A DNA stretch of 64,000 nucleotides. It comes from Poronia punctata (taxonomy: Eukaryota; Ascomycota; Sordariomycetes; Xylariales; Xylariaceae). Each line of letters opens with the position of its first letter. The stretch's first letter is position 1. The notes beneath the pieces were generated by a model that searched no databases, was not told the DNA's origin, and saw nothing but the letters and a program-made list of their open reading frames with translations. The stretch covers positions 5,297-69,296 of the forward strand of contig MU401510.1 in the NCBI GenBank assembly GCA_022579005.1, in the 5' to 3' direction. Made by a program: the position numbers and the translations under genes. This document shows, in pieces, positions 23,567-39,146 of this stretch.

Positions 23567-26271
23567 TCAAACCTCTCTAACCTCCTTCGCCACCGCATTA
23601 CAAAGCGCAACCCTCAACCCAGCCCCTGTCAGGACGTGAATCCAGAGTCTCTGGGTGTCGCTTAGCCGATCGTTGGCGCTCTTAACCTCGGAAAACACTT
23701 GGCAATCTTCGTCAACACATCACCTCTACACCCTGGAAGATATGCACATGGAAAAGGGGAGAAGCGATATTTTGACTTACTACACTCCTTGGTCGGTTCA
23801 GATCTCCACAGGATAAGATCGGGAATTCCACCACCCCTCTGTCCATATTCCTGCGCCATCACCTTACACACCGTGGCAAGCGCCGCGCCGTCGAAGCACT
23901 CGGCTAACTCGAGTAGATCCTGCAGCTCATAATCCCAGTCGAGGCCGACGACACATGTCCGTCTCTCGCGCTCTCGCTCATCTACTTCCTCGATAAGTTT
24001 GGCGGCGCCCCCGTTGGCAATCTCGACGAGTCGGTGGTTGATTTCGGATGCCCGGGTCGGGTAGAAAGCATCGGTGTGTAGGTCCAGAGGACAAGTCTGA
24101 TATGCCGTCTGAAAGACGTTTGGTATGTAGAGGAAGAGAATGTCGAAGAACAAGTAGGCGAAGAGCGTTCGTATGATGCCCCCTTCGGCATGGTAACCTT
24201 TCCAGCCTTGGCTTCTGTACCAGTTTAGACACATCGTTTCCACACTGCACTCGCCGCCTTCTTCAGACTCGTCAATCCATACTGTTTTGGTGCTGGGTCC
24301 GCGCCCCTTTTTACCCACAATATCTACTTTCCTCAGTTGAATTCCTTCCACAAGATGTTCTTCTGGTTTTTTTAACCGGACATGCCCAAAATCATGTTGC
24401 AGCCGCAGAGGTATCTTGAGCTGTTTTTCGAGCTTGACTAGTCGCTTTTGTAAGTCATAATGGTATTTCAGATGACAATCCGGATCTTCTAGCGCCGTCT
24501 CGCATGTCGCCGCAGCGACCGACTTCCAATGACTCTTCTGTCTTTCCGGATCCGAGTAGGCCGGGTTCGGTAATAAGGTATACATGTAATTCTCTTCCAA
24601 GAGAGCTTTCCGCTGGTACCATGACCCCCGCCGAGCGAGATGAAAAAGTCGCTGACCGAGGAGTTCGGTTAACAACTCGTGCTCACGTAGATGTTCCTTG
24701 AGTCGACCAAGGGCGTAAGCCGCTTTGTGGATGATCCTAGTATAGGCGTGTCCAGGACTGAGCCGTCTAAGGTAAGCGCCCTCACCCGACTCATAAACCC
24801 TCTCTTCCTTTTCTTGTTCTTCTTGCAGTATGCTCTTCCATCGCGGATACACTGTCTGAAACGTGTCGATCACTTCCCGAAATCCTGCCTCTCTGGCCGG
24901 CCCGTTGAACTCGAGAATACTATCGACCGCATACTCAGATCTCATCGCCGTCTCAAACTCTAGCAGCTGTGATCTCGAAGAAAATATACTAGAGGACCTG
25001 CTCACAATATAGGAAGGGAAGTTCCGTTTTGAGATCTTGGCTAGGATGATGGTCGTCAGGGACTTTTCCGTCCACTCTGTAGACCTGTAAAATACGAGGT
25101 GGACTCGCTCAAATAATTTGAAGACGGATAAAGACAGTCTAACACAAGGGCCCGTGATAGCCAGAATCTTGTCAAAGAAATGCTTTCGTCGGTTTACATC
25201 GTCACGTAGGCTAGGTTCGGGGTTTTGTTTATCAGGCGTATCCTGTCCTGATGACTCGGCCGATTCCGCAGTGTCGCGTCTCCGAAGGCCCATAGATAAC
25301 AGACCTGCTTGTTGGTTGCTCATCTTGCAAATGGACTTTACCAAATCGGCCTTATTCTTGCCTTGGACTTTGGCTTCCTTCGCCAAGTCTTTCAGCTCGT
25401 CCAGACTTAGGAGTGAAATGGCCTCTTCTATTTGGCTGATGAAGCCCTCGGAGGCATCCGCAAAGGTGAAATCATCACCAAGTGCAGACTGCTCTTCAAC
25501 GAGAGAACCAAAACCAGGCAGTTGAGGCTCATGCGACGATTTATGTTGGGAGATATCTCTCTTCTTCTGTAACGCCTTGACAGCGCCCTCGATATCACTG
25601 ATATCATTGTAATAGCCCAGACGGGCAATACGATGCCACGAAGACGTCTTCCTGAGAAAAAGGCGGACATATCTACCAAGGGGTCAGAATACAGGCAACC
25701 TTGACTCGGAGATATCTGCATACAAGAACTGAGCCTCGTAGCCGAGAGCCTTCCATTCCCCAAACACCTTCTTTTCCTTATCATCGAACAGGTGCGACTC
25801 TTCTGCGAGAACGGTTTCAAGCGCCAAGTTGAAGGCATCGACGTATATCGAGCTCTTGCCCCTGACCCATGTCCTTGATTCGAGTCTGGAGGAAGGACTT
25901 CCAGATCCATCCTCTTGGGATGCTTTAAAAGTCTGATACTCCTCAATGGCTTGCTTATCTGGTTTAATTCCAGGAAGTGAGTTCTCGATGGCGGTGGGTC
26001 GGGATGCCTGGTCATCCTCCGTTTCTTCGGTGTCGTCATCCCCTTGACTATCGAGGCTACCATCCCCTGCTAGTCGAGGCCATGGTCTCACCGGTGGAGT
26101 GTCTAATTGGTAATCATCTGAATCCGCATCGCTCTTATACGACTCGTCTCTTTTAAGCTTCTTTTTGGAAGGCTCTTTTGCCTGATTTGAAGGCTTTGCT
26201 TTCAGTGGCGAGGCACCGTTAGAATTTTGACGGTGATTACTAGGCTTCCTCTTTATCAGGAATGCATCCAT
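23567..26271 (-). CDS. FAN1: FAN1-type structure-specific nuclease (VRR-NUC domain)
   Basis: Fanconi-associated nuclease 1 homologue, acting in interstrand cross-link repair on 5' flaps. Predicted exons on the minus strand: 26271-25724, 25672-23781 and 23697-23567, giving 856 residues. Intron 1 (25673-25723, 51 nt) joins FL to YVRLFLRK. Intron 2 (23698-23780, 83 nt, GTAAGT...AAG) joins TKEC to MFSEVKS. The N-terminus is polar with basic patches, including KRKP and KKKLKRDE. A SAP-like helix pair lies at about residues 265-300, a TPR-like helical middle follows, and the VRR-NUC PD-(D/E)xK core is C-terminal: GIPDL (P800/D801) and SEVKS (E817, K819), followed by DRLSDTQRLWI. The catalytic E-x-K is on the last exon, so missing intron 2 gives a false, catalytically dead C-terminus. 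The gene is divergent from SDC1, with 463 bp between start codons. Confidence 0.92.
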
Positions 26272-26734
26272 TATGATGTCATGGCATATGTATACAGATG
26301 TTGTACATACATACACTCGTTCTATGAGCAAAAGAGGATAATGAAATTAATTGTCGGAAACAAAACGCGAGCAGAAGACGCGGCAGTCTTGAGATAGGGG
26401 TTAAAGTGGAACGCGGGATCACGGGATTTCGTGTGTTTGACTCTTCTTTCACTTTGAAATTGAACTGAGCAATGGGCAGTCTTTGACCTTGACCCACACA
26501 AATTCGTACACTACGAGTCGTATGCTGTACCTCAGTACCTAAGTACCCTGTAGTGCCTGGCACGCCTGGGGAACGACTCAACGAGCATCATAATCAAGGA
26601 AGGGAGAAGCTTAAACTCAATCCACCGAGGACATAACTCTCTTAACCCAATTATCGTCCAAGAGAAGGTCCCAACCTCTTACCACCCGCCCTGCCTACCT
26701 CCCTCCCTTCCTCAACCTAACTTACCCACCCACC
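26272..26734. promoter_or_regulatory. Divergent promoter between FAN1 and SDC1
   Basis: 463 bp separate the two start codons, which point away from each other. The part next to SDC1 is CT-rich on the plus strand (26670-26734), common in fungal leaders. No specific element can be named. Confidence 0.5.
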
Positions 26735-27395
26735 ATGGCGGATGAAACAACAACAACAACAACAACACCACCCCAACAAACCCCGGTCCCCGTACCCACG
26801 TACGGCCAACCCCAACCTCAACCTCAACCGCAATCACAATCGCAAGCAACAGACGCGCCGAACCAACCCGAACAAGAATCCGCGCCCATAACAGAGACAG
26901 CCAAACAACAAGATATCGTCATGACAGACACACCTAGCTCCGACCAAGTAAGCCCCGCCCCCCCGCGCATCCTTATCCGCGCCTCGCTAACAAAAGTCCG
27001 TGGGGGAAAAAAAAGACACAATTACCCGCAGCAGCAGCGGCAGCAGCAACAGCGCCACCACCACGCACCGGAACACCCCTGCGCAACATGACGCAAGAGA
27101 ACTCTTCGTCGCGCGCCGCTTCTCAACATCCCGATCAGGCCTTCACCATGCCCGATTCGGCCCCGCCTCATGGCGCGCCTGTCCGACAGTATCTGAATAG
27201 CAAGGTCACTCCTCACTTGTTGGATGGCATGAAGTTGCTTGCTAAGGAGCGGTAAGTCTTATGCGACTGACTCCTGTCCTCTGGAGTTTATGTGGCATTT
27301 CGCTCACTTGTTTTTGCACTACTAGACCTAAAGATCCTCTACGAGCACTCGGCGAGTTTCTCCTCGAACGTTCAAAAGAGTTTGACAACGTGTAA
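26735..27395 (+). CDS. SDC1: COMPASS subunit Sdc1 (Dpy-30 domain)
   Basis: Small subunit of the Set1/COMPASS histone H3K4 methyltransferase complex, where Dpy-30 dimers bind the Bre2/Ash2 partner. Predicted exons: 26735-26947, 27016-27251 and 27326-27395 (172 residues). The N-terminus is low complexity (Thr-run, Gln/Pro repeats). The C-terminal Dpy-30 motif reads VRQYLNSKVTPHLLDGMKLL, then AKERPKDPLRALGEFLLERS, at about residues 120-170. The last intron (GTAAGT at 27252, CTAG at 27325) is clear. The first intron is less certain: donor GTAAGC at 26948 and branch GCTAAC near 26986 are good, but the only acceptor keeping frame with the conserved TGTPLRNM stretch is AAAAG at 27015, next to an A8 run. 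A homopolymer indel is the alternative. The Dpy-30 assignment itself is secure. Confidence 0.85.
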
Positions 27396-27727
27396 GAGAT
27401 AAAGATGTAATAAATAGAAAAGGGACGGCTTTTATGTTCATGGCGGCGTTATGGATAAACAAAAGATGCATGGATATGGCGTTGTTACGGTATTACAGAG
27501 CGTATTTTGTTGGGCTTCACAGTGACAACGGGTTCAAGAGAGAGCTTTTACAAGGCTTTATACTATGTTGGTTGCGAGACTCTTTCGAGATCTCAAACGG
27601 CGTGGCTTTGTTCATTCTATCATAACTGACTCAAGCCCAGCACTTTTTGTGGTGTCCCAAAGCAGTACCTTTCCAGGTCCGTGAACTCCATGCCCCCTTT
27701 CATTCCCGGTAGAAACATCATCTACGT
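27396..27727. other. Convergent intergenic spacer, SDC1 / uS15
   Basis: 332 bp between the stop codons of two convergent genes, presumably containing both 3'UTRs. Nothing else is visible. Confidence 0.5.
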
Positions 27728-29034
<1,307 letters not shown>

Positions 29035-30208
29035 TTTGGCGGTGTTGTTTGTCGGTGAACGCGATGTCGGACGGGAGGACGGTTGTCGATTTGGCTCGGC
29101 TGGGAGAGGATGAAGGGGTCGCAAGGAGGAGGATCGTGGCTCGCAATTTAGGTGTGCGAAATTTCGGGTGGGCGTTTAGTGGAGTTGAGGATTCCTCAGA
29201 TTGTGTGTCGATAAGGTGAGAGATAAGACGTCGTTTGTGGTCAAAGCATCGTTCTCCACTATTGCCCCACCCAATCTTTAATCTCGACTCTGACAATACA
29301 GCCGAAAATCAGCCGCTGTAGCTCATAAGCAAATCTTCAAAGCTGGGCAGAGCCTCTTCAATTTTCCTTCCTCACAAGCTCAAGCAAGAAAAAGAAGAAA
29401 CAAAGTTACGAGCGCACCAGGTTTGTTTTGGGATAGCTATAAATGCCGGTTTACTAACCATTTAGCTTTTTTTGTGCACATATTCTTTCTTCCAGCAAAA
29501 TCCAAAAGGTATGTCCAGTCTTGCGCATTCCCGCCTGATTCACCTTATCCTTTCCATATGATGATAACTACATTTTTACTTTTTTCTGGTACCTCTTATA
29601 TCATCGGGTCTTTCCGACCTGACATGTATTAAACGGACTTCTGATTCGGACCAACAAACTTTCTCTCTCAAGCTATTTGCCTATCTAGCGAGAAATTTGC
29701 TAACTTTGCAAAAGGAATTTTCTAGCTGGTTGATAGGTCGTTTATTGGTTACGATCTTGGCGGATGATAGCATCTGAACCCAAAGGCCTTGTAACATTTT
29801 TCTAGAGGACACGACAGGCAAGGTGGCCCAGGTTTCGCACTTGAAGGTCATACAAGTTGTGCTGTGTTGCAAACATCCTGGGGTGTGCTTCGGAATGCTA
29901 TGCCATCTTTGATGGATTTCAAACCTCAGATTATATATTTAGGCTCGCCGTTGAAGAATGAAAGCTAGCCACCAATTCCCAAAGACACCTATTGCATTAT
30001 TACATCAACGTGTGTGAAGTGTTACGCAGTAACCCGACCAACAGACATTCGTGTCTTATGTAAGGTTTCGAATTACACCCTGCTTTCGAAGTTGCATTCA
30101 AACAGCTCAACATAGCAGCCATGATATTAGTTTCACCGAATTCCTCTCGTTCTCACGCTTGCATCGTAACAACCCAAAGCAAAAAGCAGAAAACAAGCCA
30201 GAGCCAGG
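29035..30208. other. Spacer upstream of the uS15 gene
   Basis: About 1.2 kb without a supportable gene. The right-hand part of the minus strand near 29035 is the uS15 promoter and 5'UTR. Short frames here have no recognisable features. Confidence 0.5.
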
Positions 30209-30942
30209 ATGAACCCGTCAAGCCGCCCAAACCAATCTCAACCCGCGCCTATGAATACTTACGGTCCAACCACTTCTCTCCAAACCATCTATCATCCATT
30301 ACAAGCACGATCCAATCCGTCACGCGTGTTTGCCGAGGATCCCATGCCAGAGGCTTCAGCCATAACAGATTGTGCGAGTTCTCCCGTGCTGATTCCCCAT
30401 GACGCCCCACAGGACCAGGACAGCTCTAGAATCTACGGTTTCGCGGGGGGGGGGGGGGGGGGGGGGGGGGGCGGGGGGGGGGGGGGGGGGGGGGGGGGGG
30501 GCNNNNNNNNNNCGGTTCCCCAATAACATATTGGGGGTTTTCACCCTTTGTTTTTCCCAACCCCCCCCCCCCGCACCCTCCCCCCCCCCCCCCCCTCGGC
30601 TCACCCCCCCCCCCCCCCCCCCCCCCCCCGCCCAGGAAAATAGAGAAATACAAACATTTCCAGAGATTACAAAGATACGAGACCCGAGTGGTACCGCGCA
30701 CATCCCGTTGCAAGATCCATGTCGTCGAGCATAAGGGGGACGGAGAAGAGGAGGAGGAGATTATCGAAGATGGCGTAGTGTTTGTTTGGCCCAAAGATCC
30801 CCAGAGTCCTCACTTGCTCGACGACGGCTTTGACATAGTTGCACGGCCGTCATTCCACATGGGCGTATCATTTGAACACAATGGATTTAAAGCAGTTGGC
30901 ACAATACTAAGTAGTAGGTTAGGCTGGCTCTTATACTCGTAG
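30209..30942 (+). pseudogene. Possible gene fragments interrupted by an assembly gap
   Basis: Two stretches on the same strand look protein-like but cannot be joined. Upstream of the gap, a frame from ATG 30209 reads MNPSSRPNQSQPAPMNTYGP and continues in a Pro/Ser-rich style to about 30440. Downstream, from about 30631, another frame reads PRKIEKYKHFQRLQRYETRV, then CKIHVVEHKGDG, an acidic GEEEEEIIEDG stretch and FVWPKDPQSPHLLDDGFDIV, ending at a stop near 30942. Between them lie G- and C-homopolymers and ten N. No known domain is recognised. It may be one intact gene damaged only in the assembly, two unrelated chance frames, or a true relic. It is listed as broken because no continuous product can be read. 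Confidence 0.3.
30445..30629. repeat. Assembly gap (10 N) framed by poly-G and poly-C tracts
   Basis: G-runs at 30445-30501 (interrupted by one C) lead into N at 30503-30512. About 50 bp later, C-runs occupy 30561-30572, 30580-30595 and 30604-30629. The mirror-like G-then-C arrangement around an unresolved gap suggests an artefact of local assembly or gap filling, or an unreadable G-rich structure. Translations across it are meaningless. Confidence 0.9.
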
Positions 30943-31482
30943 GTATGATCTGATCAGCCAGCGGACGGATAGCGGTATTTGCCCGGCCGGGATGAGAAGC
31001 GAAGCATGTATCTCGCAAGGAAGCCTTTTATTTTTGGTTAGGTGATGGTATTGCTTCGAAAAAGGGAGAACCCACTTAGATTAGGAAAATCACCCCGCAA
31101 TATCATAACTCAAGTTGGCCTGACACTTTTATGTTCGGTAGTCGGGATATGTCACGGGTGATTCCGCTTCTAAGGAGTCTAGGGCGGCGTCAACCCCATC
31201 TGAGCTCAACCCGATCCGATGGATGGGTTCGTTACATTGGTTTAGTGGCCTACGATTTCTACCGATACGACGTCATTCCCAAGCGACTAGTGGGCATCGG
31301 CTCATAGCATTGGAATCAAGTCTCGGATCATTTGTTGTCAGTTGGAATTATGCTTTCAATTCTCAGTAGGTAGTCTATCACCGCCGTTTTTTCCCGGTCC
31401 AGTTCCCCGAATCATCCCGTTCGTCAATTAAAATCATGTGCTTGGTATATGTGGTTAACCGAGGTATTTTCCCTTCCCATTT
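30943..31482. other. Spacer 3' of enolase
   Basis: 540 bp with no open frame of interest; the right end is expected to hold the enolase 3'UTR. Confidence 0.5.
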
Positions 31483-34833
<3,351 letters not shown>

Positions 34834-37800
34834 TTACAGGTTCGCTCTCTTCTGGCTGGCCCAGTTTGCGACGTCGTCACGGTCTCTCTCCACCCAAGAG
34901 ATCTTGCTACGAACGGCGTCCTTACTCTGTGCAAGTGATTGGTCAAATGAGGTCGTATCAATGTCCTTGAAGAATGCCTCCATTTTCTCCAGCTGCTCCG
35001 CCTTTGTAAAGCTGGATGTACAGATTGTGACAACCGAGCCTAGGATAGACGTGTTATCACTGAGGCGTTTGTGGATCGTAGACCACTTCTCCGTCAACCA
35101 CTTGAATAGTGCATCTACACCTTCAGCATGGGCACGAAGGCCGCTGATCGGGAGGTAGATGTCTTGACTCTTGACGTCGCTGCTGAAGGCAAAATCCAGC
35201 GTTCGCCTAATGAGCTCGGGCTCTTTGGCACGACCCATGCATCGTAGGACTGTATTGCGCTCGTCGGTGTTCTTTGACCCGTGGAATATATCCAAGAGCG
35301 CATCGTACTATTTTTCCTGGTTAGTTGACCGAACACATTCTAAAGCAAAGCGGCGGAGAGCGAGCTTACCTCTGCCTTCCCACCATACTTCAGGGCAATG
35401 CTGAAAACACTGCCCCTAATATTAGGGTGGATAGCCGACTTGTCCCCGGCAGCATACTTGGAAAACATTTCCTTCGCTGCTGCGACGATAGCCTCGTCAC
35501 CTGCCGAACCAGCAGCTCCGAATAGCATGGCCTTGAATTGTTGCTCAATGTGCCCGTCCTGGTCAGAGAATGCCCAGCCAAGCTGGTGGGCTTTCGGGCT
35601 GACCAACTCCCTGACGAAGGCTTCGAGGGCATCCTTGACGGCATTGTCTTCAAAGACCCAAGCGCTCTGGACGGTCGCTAACCGAGCGATGATCTCGCTC
35701 CACACCACAAAGGCTTCCTCCGTATCAAATCCCTTCAAGAGATTCAAGATGCCAGATGTCTTTTGGTACCCGGCCATTGCGAGGGCACCGGCATCGGCAA
35801 TCATGCCGGCACGGTCTGGCACTGTCAGCTGTCCTTCTTTGGCAGCCTGGCCAAGCTTTGTCAGCCTTTCCGGGCTGTACGAGGTTCTGTAGATGTTAGT
35901 GTGGTCGGCATTCAGCTTGTAGAAGTCCAGGTCCGGCACTTTGTAGACGCCTTCTCTTTCTGTTAGCGTCAACGAGCCATCGACGCCGTCCTTGGTCCGG
36001 AGCCCAAGGAACACCGGATACAGGACTTTATCTTCTTCGGGGTTCGCATCGCCGGTTCTCAAGAACCGATTTTGTTGTACATGGATAGAACTGTCCGCAG
36101 TGTTCTCCGTCACATGAACGACAGGGAAGCCAACGTTCTTGGTCCAGATCGACATGATCTCTCGAACGGGCTTGCCACTGGCATCTTCGAGAGCCGCCCA
36201 TAGATCATCTGTCTGCGTGTTGCCATATGCGTGCTTCTTGATGTAGCGGCGAACACCCTCTAGAAACGCGTCTTCGCCTAGGTAGGTGGAAATCATGCGA
36301 AGAACGCAAGAGCCCTTTGAATAGGAGATGGCATCGAAAATCTGATCGACCTCGCTGGCTCGCTTGACGGGGACTTCGATGGGATGGCTACTTCTCAACG
36401 AATCAAGACCGAGAGCACTCTGCAGGTTATCCGTGACATAACTCTCCCAGACCTTCCATTCGGGGTAGAAATGATTGCAGCCTACACCACGTTAGTCGCG
36501 TAATATTCTTCAGGGGCGGATTTTGGAGCATCGACATACTCAGCCAACTCATGAGTGTCGCAAACCCTTCGTTCAGCCATAGGCCCTCCCACCAATCCAT
36601 TGTCACTAGATTTCCGAACCACTGGTGGGCCAACTCGTGCTGGACGACTTCGGCAACACGCTCCTTCACAGCCGCACCGCTCGCCTTCTCATCCAGCATA
36701 AGATCCACGACTCGGTATGTAATGAGTCCCCAATTCTCCATGGCGCCGGCTGCAAAATCCGGTATGGCTACCATGTCCATCTTGGGCAAGGGGAATTCGG
36801 CGTCGAAGATCTTCTCGTAGTACTCCAGCGTTCGTGCGGCCAACTCGAGGGAGAAGCGTCCGTGCTCGATATCGGAGCTCGCAGGCGCGTACACGCGGAT
36901 AGGCACACGGAATTTCTTGGTCTCGATGTAGTTGAGCTCACCAATGATGAAGGCGACCAGATATGTGGACATCAGCGGCGTGGGGTTGAATTTTACCGCC
37001 TTCTTGGTTGTGCCACTAATCTGAGACTGTACTTCGGCTTCGGAAGCAACATCCATATTGCTTAAGCACGTCAAATGCTTGTCTGCAATCAGAGTTACTG
37101 TAAAGATAGCTTTGTGAGACGGCTCGTCAAAGCAGGGGAAAGCTCTTCGGCAGTCGTTCGCCTCCATCTGCGTAGTCGCAAGAATGCCTTCGGACCCGTC
37201 GGGCTTCTTGTAGGTAGAGCGGTAGAAGCCTACCATAGAGTCGTTCAGCTGACCGGTGTATTTGATCTCAAGTTGAGTCTTGCCCTTGGGGACGGCGTCC
37301 TTGAGCTGGATCTTGGAAACCTGGGTAGATTCATCGTAGCTGATAGCCGAAGAGGTCGTTACGACGGTGTCCCCCGATTTGATGTTAGCACTATGGATCT
37401 TTATGTCGATGGTGTGCAGCGAAATAGACTGCGATTCCTCTTGCACGTCGAAGTCAATCACAACCTTGCCTTCGAAGGTGTACTTCTCAAAGTCTGGCTC
37501 GAGAGTGACATCGTAGTGACGAGGAATCACATTGGTCGGCAGCAACACCCGACCCTCGGTTGGGTCCGGTTTGGCGCCTCCAAAGTGCTCGGTATCACCA
37601 GTCAATCTACACATATTTTGCCTTCTGTAGGAGCAGTAGCGGATACCAGAAGGTGCTAGTGATATGGATGCCCGTGAGAGTTTCAAGGACGGTGTTGCTA
37701 GAGCAATAGACTGTGGCGTGTGTGAAGATATGCTTAATACGCTCGTGGTAGCTCGAGGGATGGAACTATGAGGTGCGCCTTTCGTCAGCAAGGACTGACA

Positions 37801-38032
37801 TCGGGTTGTGACGGCTCTCCCCCTCCAAGCCTAGAAGGGGCAACCTAGGTACTTTGTGTAGGTACTTGACTTACCTAGTAAGAGGCCCGCCGCTGAAGTG
37901 ATGCCTTTGTATCTCCTGGCTAGATGAGCATACAGACTGTCGAAGTGGGTAGCGTCGTAAACGAATTCTAGTGGTAAGAGGGGAAGTTCGAGAGACAGGC
38001 TCTATACGAACAAGAGAACGAAGGAGTGACAT
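34834..38032 (-). CDS. M1 zinc aminopeptidase (Ape2/Aap1, puromycin-sensitive type) with possible mitochondrial form
   Basis: Gluzincin aminopeptidase that removes N-terminal residues from peptides. Core exons: 37765-36540, 36481-35370 and 35307-34834, with introns 36482-36539 and 35308-35369. The likely cytosolic start is ATG 37614 (MCRLTGDTEHF), giving 886 residues. The GAMEN exopeptidase motif is at about 290-294 and the zinc site HELAHQWFGNLVT...NEGFA at 326-351 (H326, H330, E349). The C-terminal ERAP1-like helical domain is complete. An upstream exon (38032-37875) splices through a perfect GTAAGT donor, CTGAC branch and TAG acceptor (intron 37766-37874) in frame, giving a 989-residue form that starts MSLLRSLVRIEPVSR. 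That 103-residue extension is Arg/Ser-rich with few acidic residues, like a mitochondrial presequence. Dual targeting by alternative start is therefore plausible but unproven. Divergent from PRP28. Confidence 0.93.
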
Positions 38033-39146
38033 AGGGACGCTAGAAGAAACCTAATATACAGCTTTGAAGTTACAATACAGAGCTCTAATAATACAGTCTA
38101 TGACAGTGATTGACAGGCAGGAAGCAGCTAAGGGACTAGTAGTGTACACAAATAGAGGGGTAATAGTAGGAGGGGTAGTAAGGGCGAGTCCCTATTCGTG
38201 CAGTTGTGGCATGTGGCCCGGCGCCTGCTTCCTAGGAACAAGAGAAAGTTGCAGGTGGGAATGCAAGTTGTAAAGTGGAATCAGTTGTTTGTTTGTTTGT
38301 CTGGCCTTCTCACATGTTTTAGCTCACAGTTTTGTATCACGCCAAGGGGTTGTGCCATTTCCCGATCCAGTTTAGCATATATGCCCCATATTACTCGTAG
38401 ATGTATTGGTAGTCTGGCAGTCTCGGTACATGTCTGATAGGTGCTCCAGCCTCCCACCGGCCTAAATACATATTTCCAACCTACACGTACTTGTATGTGG
38501 ACTCTCGTACGGAAATATGCTGTGCTACGAGTACCTAGACATCCAGAACCCCAGAGTGCCAGACTAGGGACTTGAAGCATCTTACGAGCTAGGGTTACAC
38601 AATGTGCAAGGATGATCAGATACCTACACGTAGGTATCTCAAGTGCCTTATTTTACGTACATATGTACTATGTAGGTAGCTGTTCTGGCTGTCTCCTTCG
38701 TCTTGCGACCTCTCACCCACAAAAGGTCAAATCGGAAGAATAACGGTTCGAGGCAAAATATGGATTGTAAGAGACAGGAAAGGACCTGTGATATCTTGTC
38801 ATAAAGGCAGAGTTAATTGGAAATACACGGAGGAACTGTTGGCAGATACAAGTACCTATTACCTAGAGACAATCAAGATATTGCCGATATTGAACGTTTT
38901 ATAGTGCATTAACTTAAATAGGAAGCATTAGCCAGAGGTCCCACTTACAGACTGATCTTAAGAGTTGGTAAATACTCCGATTGGGTCTAGCCTTCGACTG
39001 TACCCACCAAGCTACAGTACCTAACCGCCTAACGTCGATGCGCCACGCGGAACTGTCACTTTATTAGGTACACTGCTTTTGCCGTCATCTTGAACCACAA
39101 TACCTCTCGACTCAATGATTTAGAACCGTATTATCAGCTCAGCAGA
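38033..39146. promoter_or_regulatory. Divergent promoter between the aminopeptidase gene and PRP28
   Basis: About 1.1 kb between divergent starts, with several TAGGTA/TACCTA motifs (38610-38680). A tiny upstream frame, ATG ATT TAG, sits at 39115, about 30 nt before the PRP28 start. No gene was seen. Confidence 0.5.

Noticed and set aside
30398..30794. Poly-Gly and poly-Pro proteins translated from the G/C runs
   Set aside because: Artefact of homopolymers around an N gap.
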